Notes under the pieces: model-generated | What the model was told of the DNA's origin: nothing | What the model saw: the letters and a program-made list of their open reading frames with translations, nothing else | Database searches by the model: none | Part shown: piece after piece, positions 1 to 3,746 of the stretch | Numbering within the stretch: position 1 is the stretch's first letter | Layout of the letters: the number at the start of each line of letters is the position of its first letter | Program-made: the position numbers and the translations under genes | Source of the DNA: Sedimentisphaerales bacterium | GTDB lineage: Bacteria > Planctomycetota > Phycisphaerae > Sedimentisphaerales > SG8-4 | Direction: 5' to 3' | NCBI GenBank assembly: GCA_016932895.1 | Contig: JAFGCA010000303.1 | Span: 1 to 12,771, forward strand | DNA: 12,771 nt

Positions 1-142
1 CAAAAAGCCCCCCCTCCCGCGCCCCCGCGGATCGAACCTGCCCGAAAACCCGCCCCGGCCGCACCCCCAGCACCGCCGCCAAAGCCCCAGCCCCAACCCC
101 CCGAAGAACCTCCCGACGACTAAACCCATCCCAACCACCCAT
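1..142 (-). CDS. N-terminus of a Tat-exported protein (partial, cut by left edge)
   Basis: Reading the minus strand from ATG at 142 gives 47 codons with no stop before the window edge. The residues begin MGGWDGFSRREVLRGVGAGA and continue LAAVLG, a textbook twin-arginine signal: S-R-R-E-V-L followed by an Ala/Gly/Leu-rich hydrophobic stretch (about residues 15-26). A Shine-Dalgarno AGGAG lies at 149-153, six bases before the ATG. The mature part visible is too short to name; in this kind of genome such signals commonly precede sugar dehydrogenases, sulfatases or TIM-barrel enzymes, but nothing here decides between them. The coding strand is very rich in G and T, with codons such as GGG, GGT and GTT, unlike the C-ending codons of the genes downstream. 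The gene is divergent from brnT. Confidence 0.72.
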   Translation of the reverse strand, partial: MGGWDGFSRREVLRGVGAGALAAVLGVRPGRVFGQVRSAGAREGGLF

Positions 143-263
143 AAGCCTCTCCTACCCAAACATGCCATTGCGAATCGCCAATTGCGGATCGCAGACTAAC
201 CCCCGCAATCCAAACCCAATTCTACCCCATCCCCCCAAGCCCCACAATATCCCGCTCTCGCCC

Positions 264-292
264 TTGACGCGTAATGCTGAGAGCATTATATT
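264..292 (+). promoter_or_regulatory. brnT promoter, apparently leaderless
   Basis: TTGACG (264-269) and TATATT (287-292) are separated by exactly 17 bases, a near-consensus sigma-70 promoter. The ATG of brnT starts at 299, six bases after the -10 box, so transcription should start at or within a base or two of the initiation codon. That leaves no room for a Shine-Dalgarno sequence. Five of six bases match the consensus at -35 and five of six at -10. Confidence 0.65.
272..288 (+). promoter_or_regulatory. perfect palindrome between -35 and -10, candidate BrnA/BrnTA operator
   Basis: TAATGCT (272-278), GAG (279-281) and AGCATTA (282-288) form a perfect 7-bp inverted repeat with a 3-bp centre. 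It fills the promoter spacer and overlaps the first two bases of the -10 box, so a protein bound here would block RNA polymerase. brnTA modules are known to be autoregulated by the BrnA antitoxin, a ribbon-helix-helix-type DNA-binding protein, which makes this the natural operator. The binding itself is inferred. Confidence 0.6.
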
Positions 293-298
293 AGCGTT

Positions 299-592
299 AT
301 GGACGTGTTCAGCTTCTCCTGGGATCAGAAGAAGGCGCAACAGAATGTCAGAAAGCACAAGGTCTCCTTCGAGGAGGCCGTAAGCGTATTCTTCGATGAA
401 AACGCGACGGAGTTCTTCGATGCGGACCACTCAGGGGACGAAGACCGGTTTCTCATGCTGGGGCTGAGCTTTCGCCTCCGACTGCTCGTGCTCTCCTATA
501 CCGTGCACGACAAGACACGACAGATTCGCCTGATCTCCGCGCGCAAGGCGACGAAAAACGAATCGAAAGCGTATACAGGGGGCAGATCATGA
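299..592 (+). CDS. brnT: BrnT family ribonuclease toxin
   Basis: This 97-residue protein has the BrnT family pattern throughout. It opens with F-S-W-D followed by K-A-x-x-N and K-H-K-V-S-F-E-E-A (about residues 6-27), has an F-F-D-E segment (31-34) and a D-H-S-x-D-E-D-R-F motif (43-51), and ends with I-R-L-I-S-A-R-K-A-T (76-85). BrnT toxins are small RelE-like-fold ribonucleases that stop translation and are neutralised by BrnA. Family members are about 90-100 residues, so this is full length. The ATG at 299 sits directly at the predicted transcription start, so translation is probably leaderless. The last four bases overlap the start of brnA (ATGA), which implies translational coupling. Toxin-first order is typical for this family. 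The gene looks intact and functional. Confidence 0.93.
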   Translation: MDVFSFSWDQKKAQQNVRKHKVSFEEAVSVFFDENATEFFDADHSGDEDRFLMLGLSFRLRLLVLSYTVHDKTRQIRLISARKATKNESKAYTGGRS

Positions 593-807
593 AGAAAGAA
601 TACAACTTCGCCGAGATGAAGGGACGCAAGAACCCGTATGCCAAAGGTCTCAAAAAACAGGTGACGTTGCGCCTGGGCATCGACGTCATCGACTACTTCA
701 AGAACCTCGCGGCCGAAACGGGCATCCCCTATCAAAACCTCATCAACCTCTACCTCCGAGAGTGCGCCCAAACCGGCAAAAAACCAACCCTCTCCTGGGC
801 CTCATAG
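589..807 (+). CDS. brnA: BrnA family antitoxin
   Basis: This 72-residue protein begins with the K-E-Y-x-F segment and the N-P-Y-A-K-G-L-K-K-Q-V-T-L-R-L run (residues 15-29) typical of BrnA. The ribbon-helix-helix part follows: a beta strand (Q-V-T-L-R-L, 24-29) and two helices (about 32-41 and 47-60) containing G-I-P-Y-Q-N-L-I-N-L-Y-L-R-E-C. BrnA binds and neutralises BrnT and, as a dimer or complex, represses its own promoter; the palindrome at 272-288 is the likely target. AGGGGG at 577-582, inside the end of brnT, gives a strong Shine-Dalgarno six bases before the ATG. This contrasts with the leaderless toxin start and would favour antitoxin production. The end is a normal TAG with no clear terminator behind it. 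Confidence 0.93.
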   Translation: MKKEYNFAEMKGRKNPYAKGLKKQVTLRLGIDVIDYFKNLAAETGIPYQNLINLYLRECAQTGKKPTLSWAS

Positions 808-811
808 CATC

Positions 812-840
812 TTGGCAAAACCCTCATAATGCAGTAGTAT
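812..840 (+). promoter_or_regulatory. candidate promoter of the DUF433/DUF5615 module
   Basis: TTGGCA (812-817) and TAGTAT (835-840) are 17 bases apart, matching five and four of six consensus bases. They lie just after brnA and about 80 bases before the DUF433 start, where an independent promoter for the second module would be expected. This is a pattern match only. Confidence 0.35.
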
Positions 841-923
841 CGGTTGTCATTGCTCCATCGTGATATGCTGGGTATCTGTCAGACGTGAAATGTGGCATGC
901 GATGTTCATTCAGGAGTTACACG

Positions 924-1148
924 ATGAATGACCATATAACCGTCGATCCCCGGATCTGCAACGGGAAGCCGGTCATCGCCGGCACGCGTATTCCCGTTAC
1001 CGTCGTGCTGGATCAACTCGCGGAAACCGGTTCGGTACAGGAAGTAGTGCAGCGATATCCCGAACTCTCACCCGACCAGGTCACGGCCGCCCTGCAATAC
1101 TGCCACGCCATGATCGATCACACCGAACTCGAACCGGAGGCTGCGTAG
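924..1148 (+). CDS. DUF433 family antitoxin (VapB45-like)
   Basis: This 74-residue protein carries the DUF433 signature: I-T-V-D-P-R-I-C-N-G-K-P-V-I-A-G-T-R-I-P-V (residues 5-25), then a helix-turn-helix-like region with V-V-x-R-Y-P-E-L-S-P-D-Q-V-x-A-A-L-Q-Y (41-59). Proteins of this family serve as antitoxins to PIN-like DUF5615 toxins, as in the Mycobacterium tuberculosis VapB45/VapC45 pair. An in-frame ATG exists upstream at 885, but ATG 924 is chosen because AGGAG (912-916) stands seven bases before it and family homology starts there. The partner toxin follows seven bases after the stop, in the antitoxin-first order opposite to the brnTA module just upstream. Confidence 0.88.
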   Translation: MNDHITVDPRICNGKPVIAGTRIPVTVVLDQLAETGSVQEVVQRYPELSPDQVTAALQYCHAMIDHTELEPEAA

Positions 1149-1155
1149 AAGCCCC

Positions 1156-1515
1156 ATGCGTCTCTTCCTGGACCAGATGATCGACCGCTCTGTGGCGGAG
1201 GTTCTGCGGCAGAGAGGCTATGACGTCGAGTGTACCGCAGAAGTAGGTATGGCCCGGGCAGACGACCTGGAAATAATGCAGTATTGTACAAAGCACGATC
1301 GCGTACTCATTACGCTCGATGAACATTTCGGAGATTGGACGGTAGCAAAGCTGACCGAGCACCCCGGCGTCATCCGCCTCAAGGTCAATCCCGCCAGCAC
1401 TCGAAGCATCCAGAAAACTCTCATCCCCTTTCTCGACCGCTATGCAAACCGCAACTTTCGCAACACCCTGGCCATAGTCAGCCCCAGAAGAATACGATGG
1501 ATTCACACAGCCTGA
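1156..1515 (+). CDS. DUF5615 PIN-like toxin (VapC45-like)
   Basis: This 119-residue protein starts M-R-L-F-L-D (acidic residue D6) and contains A-D-D-L-E-I-M-Q-Y (about 35-43) and V-L-I-T-L-D-E-H-F-G-D (50-60). These are the spaced acidic residues (D6, D36/D37, D55, D60) of the PIN-like nuclease fold in DUF5615 proteins. Such toxins are predicted metal-dependent RNases paired with DUF433 antitoxins. The only good Shine-Dalgarno, GGAGG at 1136-1140, lies inside the end of the antitoxin gene 15 bases before the ATG. That is rather far, so toxin translation may depend on ribosomes finishing the antitoxin. Length is normal for the family. The C-terminal 40 residues are basic (R-N-F-R-N, P-R-R-I-R-W). 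No terminator is evident behind it. Confidence 0.87.
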   Translation: MRLFLDQMIDRSVAEVLRQRGYDVECTAEVGMARADDLEIMQYCTKHDRVLITLDEHFGDWTVAKLTEHPGVIRLKVNPASTRSIQKTLIPFLDRYANRNFRNTLAIVSPRRIRWIHTA

Positions 1516-1576
1516 GCGACCGGATTGCCAGACAATAGGTGGCTCCCCCCCCCGGCTTCTCTTACCAGCAGATAGC

Positions 1577-1792
1577 CTATGATACGGCTACGATCGCCGC
1601 ATCGATATCCGTGTACGGGATTGTTATCGTTACTCTTTTTCCGTCGTCAGTCGTTGCCTCAATACAGAGTGCCCGAGGTGGCGACGCGATGTCGTCTGAC
1701 ACCATACCCTTTATTAGCTCTCGCCCGGTCGGATACGCAAGGGGCAATTCGCCACCATCGGCAAGTGGGAGGTATATGTGAAGATTCCGCAT
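1577..1792 (-). CDS. small unknown protein, 71 residues
   Basis: I do not recognise this protein as a named family, but several signs favour a real gene. A Shine-Dalgarno AGAGGA (1800-1805) stands seven bases before the ATG at 1792. The composition is that of a small soluble globular protein, with a G-R-E-L-I-K-G-M-V-S-D-D helix-like segment (about 23-34) and two strand-like stretches, R-A-L-C-I-E-A-T-T (40-48) and K-R-V-T-I-T-I-P-Y (52-60). It begins 43 bases after the lipoprotein gene on the same strand, so the two are probably co-transcribed. It ends facing the DUF5615 toxin. No membrane segment, signal or catalytic motif is seen. Overlapping frames on the plus strand have no comparable start signal. 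Confidence 0.6.
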   Translation of the reverse strand: MRNLHIYLPLADGGELPLAYPTGRELIKGMVSDDIASPPRALCIEATTDDGKRVTITIPYTDIDAAIVAVS

Positions 1793-1835
1793 TAGGATTT
1801 CCTCTGCGTTGTTCTAGAAGACGTTCCCTGCAAAT

Positions 1836-2570
1836 CTACTCTCCAAAGGATGCCGCGCATCCTTTGAACTGCCTTGCCCAATTCGACAAGTCAAACGAAA
1901 GCGCTGTCCCGCCCAAAATATAATACTCTGCATCATCCTCCTGAGCGGCTTGTGTCGGAATCTGGTCGCAATAGGCAATCAAAACCAATGTCCCAGATGG
2001 CTTCAGGGCCCAGTCCTGGAAAAAAGGCGCGTCTACGAGATACAGTCGTTTCTCCTCATGATCTGTGATCCACTGCTTAAAACCTGTCTGCTCCCATACG
2101 CAGTGACTTCCTCTTAGGCTGCCAGGGTTCTCCTGGAATATCAAGCCCTCCATCTTCACGAAGACTCTGGCGTCTCTCAGAGACTCGAGGGCACTTGCGC
2201 CAACCACGTCCCCTTCCACGACAAACACTGTCTCATTAAAGACTCCCCGAGCCTTCCTTACGGTCACATTCTCAATGCTTACAAGAGGAGGATAAGTTGA
2301 TTTGAGTGTGCGGTCAGGAAAAAACTTGCCACCCTCTAGGCTTACCGTATTCGGCCCACATCTTCTCAGAGTTATGTGCCATTCGGATTGCTCGTCGCGC
2401 ATGTCGACCAAAGACACAGACTCCGCTGCGGCGCGCCTATCCAGCGTCATTCGATCCGCCGTGTTTTGAACCGGGCTTGCTTTCACCTCCTGAGGCACTA
2501 AATCCGCCCCCCCTCCTTCAGGTTGACAACCCAACACAAACAGCGTTGCTATGAGCAACAAAAAGAACAT
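1836..2570 (-). CDS. predicted lipoprotein of unknown function
   Basis: The protein has 244 residues from ATG 2570. The frame also opens with TTG at 2576, but AAGGAGG (2580-2586) stands nine bases before the ATG and only three before the TTG, so ATG is preferred. The N-terminus is MFFLLLIATLFVLGC. A hydrophobic stretch ends in a lipobox-like V-L-G-C, making C15 the probable lipidation site after signal peptidase II cleavage. The n-region lacks any Lys or Arg, which is unusual for an exported protein. A low-complexity linker follows (about 16-60), then a mixed globular part with three scattered Cys and the segments Y-P-P-L-V-S-I-E-N-V-T-V, V-F-V-V-E-G-D-V-V-G and L-V-L-I-A-Y-C-D-Q-I. I recognise no domain. 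Codon use and base composition are visibly less GC-rich than the flanking genes, suggesting an acquired or lineage-specific gene. Confidence 0.72.
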   Translation of the reverse strand: MFFLLLIATLFVLGCQPEGGGADLVPQEVKASPVQNTADRMTLDRRAAAESVSLVDMRDEQSEWHITLRRCGPNTVSLEGGKFFPDRTLKSTYPPLVSIENVTVRKARGVFNETVFVVEGDVVGASALESLRDARVFVKMEGLIFQENPGSLRGSHCVWEQTGFKQWITDHEEKRLYLVDAPFFQDWALKPSGTLVLIAYCDQIPTQAAQEDDAEYYILGGTALSFDLSNWARQFKGCAASFGE

Positions 2571-2647
2571 GTCCAATTGCCTCCTTCACAGAACCACAGC
2601 AGCTAAGTGAACTCACGGAGGAGCGATGATAACTCATGGCCTCTCCG

Positions 2648-2674
2648 CACGCGTCAGATTATCCCGTACGCGTG
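2648..2674 (-). promoter_or_regulatory. inverted repeat around a -10-like box upstream of the lipoprotein gene
   Basis: CACGCGT (2648-2654) and ACGCGTG (2668-2674) form a perfect 7-bp inverted repeat spaced by 13 bases. Each arm contains the self-complementary ACGCGT. Between them, on the minus strand, lies GATAAT (2658-2663), one base from the -10 consensus, about 90 bases before the lipoprotein ATG. No good -35 box was found at 16-18 bases, which fits a regulated promoter or chance. Confidence 0.3.
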
Positions 2675-2950
2675 GTTTGGCACACGCGAACTTCAGCCTA
2701 TCTTCCTCGCCCCTTTGCCAAGGGATACACCTACACCGCACTGCTAGGGATAACCACCCAGTTTAAATCTCCACTCTGCCGATTTGGAGCCATCCCATTG
2801 CCCTCGACGTATCGATACCACACTACGACCGCACCGCCTCCGTCCGGCCCACACACGGGCCCAAATATTTTTCGCAACTTCATCAGGGGCTTGTTCTGTC
2901 TATATTATGGTGGTGGCTGGAAAAACACAAGGGAAAAGGAGAATTTTTAG

Positions 2951-3020
2951 TTTTGAGTGTTTAGTTTTGAGTTGAAGGAGGGAGGGGGCAGTTTTGAGTT
3001 TTGAGTGTTTGGTTTTGAGT
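2951..3020 (+). repeat. cluster of five TTTTGAGT copies
   Basis: TTTTGAGT occurs at 2951-2958, 2965-2972, 2992-2999, 2999-3006 and 3013-3020, interspersed with GTTTAG or GTTTGG and one purine-rich AAGGAGGGAGGGGG break. Read on the minus strand this is the ACTCAAAA-type microrepeat often found between genes in repeat-rich environmental genomes. Confidence 0.75.
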
Positions 3021-3026
3021 TCGGTA

Positions 3027-3057
3027 TCTGCGTTCATCGGCGTTTATCTGCGGTTGG
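3027..3057 (+). repeat. dispersed repeat unit A, copy 1
   Basis: This 31-base unit of the form TCTGCGTTCATCGGCGTTTA followed by TCTGCGGTTGG matches a second copy at 3343-3373 at 24 of 31 positions without gaps. Its minus-strand translation gives the recurrent P-Q-I-N-A-D-E-R-R string. Confidence 0.7.
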
Positions 3058-3085
3058 ACAGGCGTGAAGCGGGGCGGATGATCTC

Positions 3086-3112
3086 CTCCGTGTCCTCGGT
3101 GTGCTCTGTGGC
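3086..3112 (+). repeat. dispersed repeat unit B (CTCTGTG type), copy 1
   Basis: The stretch CTCCGTGTCCTCGGTGTGCT followed by CTGTGGC belongs to the family of CTC(T/G)GTG(T) units also found at 3289-3315, 3382-3410 and 3594-3621, and in inverted orientation at 3236-3262. Confidence 0.65.
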
Positions 3113-3168
3113 AGAAGGTCGGTTTTTCGCGTATTTGACGGTTTGAAATCCGTCGGCCGGGGCCCGGG

Positions 3169-3195
3169 AGATTGCTTCGCTGCGTTCGCAAGGAC
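3169..3195 (+). repeat. dispersed repeat unit C (ATTGCTTCGCTGCGTTCGCAA)
   Basis: The core ATTGCTTCGCTGCGTTCGCA, followed by AGGAC, is a short GC-rich unit resembling a widespread intergenic repeat of environmental bacteria. It is embedded among other repeat units and is partly self-complementary (TGCTTCGC against GCGTTCGCA). Only one copy is in this window, so its status as a repeat rests on recognition. Confidence 0.45.
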
Positions 3196-3235
3196 GCGGC
3201 CATGATACAAGTCCATGGAACACAATGAACTATAT

Positions 3236-3315
3236 CTCACACAGAGACACAAAGACACAGAGGTCGGAACAACTCGGGGCCCATCATTCTCTGTGGCTTC
3301 GTGGCTTCGTGTGAG
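3236..3315. repeat. long imperfect inverted repeat (hairpin) of CTCTGTG units
   Basis: The arm at 3236-3262 (starts CTCACACAGAGAC, ends CACAGAG) and the arm at 3289-3315 (starts CTCTGTGGC, ends GTGTGAG) are reverse complements at 22 of 27 positions, separated by 26 bases. The arms are built of the same microrepeat unit B in opposite orientations, so the structure can fold into a long cruciform or RNA hairpin. Confidence 0.75.
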
Positions 3316-3342
3316 TCTCTTTTGGTTCCGGCCAAAGGCCGC

Positions 3343-3373
3343 GCTGGGTTCATCCGCGTTCATCTGTGGTTCC
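3343..3373 (+). repeat. dispersed repeat unit A, copy 2
   Basis: This is the second copy of the 31-base unit at 3027-3057 in the same orientation (24 of 31 identical). It is followed after a short gap by a unit B copy, an order also seen for copy 1, which suggests that a composite A-B element was duplicated. Confidence 0.7.
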
Positions 3374-3381
3374 TTGCAGTA

Positions 3382-3410
3382 TCTCGGTGTTCTCTGAGAC
3401 CTCTGTGGCA
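3382..3410 (+). repeat. dispersed repeat unit B, copy 3
   Basis: TCTCGGTGTTCTCTGAGACC followed by TCTGTGGCA is another CTC-GTG unit in the same orientation as 3086-3112, nine bases after a unit A copy. Confidence 0.6.
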
Positions 3411-3427
3411 AGCCATATAGAATCCGC

Positions 3428-3443
3428 ATGGGCTAAAGCCCAT
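3428..3443. repeat. GGGCTAAAGCCC palindrome
   Basis: ATGGGCT (3428-3434), AA, and AGCCCAT (3437-3443) form a perfect 7-bp inverted repeat with a two-base centre. It is followed by CCTACACGGC. The same GGGCTAAAGCCCATCCTAC string is familiar as a dispersed intergenic repeat. No T-run follows, so it is not a standard terminator. Confidence 0.55.
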
Positions 3444-3531
3444 CCTACACGGCTCGCAACAACGGGAAGTTCTTTTCAGATACTCTCGGGATGGTGTGAT
3501 GCAGGCTGCGGTAAAAAGGAGATTCGGTTTC

Positions 3532-3556
3532 GCGCGGAGGCGCAGAGGCGCGGAGG
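3532..3556 (+). repeat. CGCGGAGGCGCAGAGG repeat unit
   Basis: GCGCGGAGGCGCAGAGGCGC followed by GGAGG contains two direct copies of GCGCGGAGG at its ends (3532-3540 and 3548-3556). Its translation gives the R-A-E-A-Q-R-R-G string known from false proteins made by such repeats. Confidence 0.6.
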
Positions 3557-3593
3557 TGGATGTAACTGTAGCTATGAGAGCAGGTTAGATTCT

Positions 3594-3621
3594 CTTCTCT
3601 GTGGGCTCTGTGTCTCAGGGG
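3594..3621 (+). repeat. dispersed repeat unit B, copy 4
   Basis: CTTCTCTGTGGGCTCTGTGT followed by CTCAGGGG is a further CTCTGTG unit. It is the last recognisable repeat before the nadE upstream region. Confidence 0.55.
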
Positions 3622-3647
3622 TGGATGATCGGGGTGGGTGAAAAGGA

Positions 3648-3675
3648 TTGATGGGGCGGCGGGAGACGATAGAAT
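3648..3675 (+). promoter_or_regulatory. candidate nadE promoter
   Basis: TTGATG (3648-3653) and TAGAAT (3670-3675) are 16 bases apart, matching four and five of six consensus bases. They lie about 70 bases before the preferred nadE start, just downstream of the repeat mosaic. Pattern match only. Confidence 0.35.
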
Positions 3676-3746
3676 GGGCCGCAACGAAACAGTCATCCCC
3701 GGCACAACGGTGTGCGAAACACACCCCAGAATGGAGTTCTGTTGAA

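Larger units (their letters stand above)
143..298. other. divergent intergenic region between the Tat gene and brnT
   Basis: This region holds the brnT promoter on its right side. Its middle is strongly C-rich on the plus strand, so G-rich in the leader of the minus-strand Tat gene. Four C-runs at 215-217, 225-228, 231-236 and 240-243, separated by 7, 2 and 3 bases, fit the canonical G-quadruplex pattern on the minus strand. A short quasi-repeat around 167-194 (CATTGCGAATCGCC, then AATTGCGGATCGCAG) resembles the dispersed microrepeats seen further right. I could not find a convincing promoter for the minus-strand gene. Confidence 0.5.
2587..3746. other. 1.16-kb gene-free region, second half a mosaic of dispersed repeats
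   Basis: No convincing coding sequence exists here on either strand. From 2587 to about 2940 I see only the upstream region of the lipoprotein gene and featureless DNA. From about 2943 to 3625 the sequence is built of short degenerate repeat units: TTTTGAGT copies, 'ttcatc-cgcgtt' units, CTCTGTG units, a TTCGCTGCGTTCGC unit, a GGGCTAAAGCCC palindrome and a CGCGGAGGCGCAGAGG unit. Short open frames here translate to strings such as Q-I-N-A-D-E-R-R and H-R-A-H-R-G-H-G-G, which recur in many genomes as false proteins arising from such repeats. A candidate nadE promoter lies at the right end. Confidence 0.75.

Noticed and set aside
2880..2925. TTGTTC...TATATT promoter-like string on the plus strand
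   Set aside because: The two boxes are far too close together, no proper -35 exists at 16-18 bases, and no gene follows.
2636..2950. 104-residue plus-strand open frame upstream of the repeat mosaic
   Set aside because: The nearest GGAGG is 14 bases away, the composition is rich in Pro, Thr and Tyr without any domain-like pattern, and it overlaps the likely regulatory region of the lipoprotein gene.
2961..3429. Short open frames on the minus strand in the repeat region (80 and 131 residues)
   Set aside because: They translate to microrepeat strings such as Q-I-N-A-D-E-R-R, H-R-A-H-R-G-H-G-G and S-L-C-L-C-V-R-Y, known products of dispersed repeats. They also lack convincing Shine-Dalgarno sequences.
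3428..3443. GGGCTAAAGCCC palindrome as a transcription terminator
   Set aside because: No T-run follows on either strand and no gene ends nearby. It fits better as one of the dispersed repeats.
2943..3625. CRISPR array or insertion sequence in the repeat region
   Set aside because: The repeats are degenerate and irregularly spaced with no spacer pattern, and no cas or transposase gene or terminal repeats with a target duplication were seen.
3648..3746. N-terminal extension of nadE from TTG 3648
   Set aside because: The extra 33 codons have no similarity to the family start. A GTG with a Shine-Dalgarno sits exactly where homology begins, and the extension overlaps a candidate promoter.
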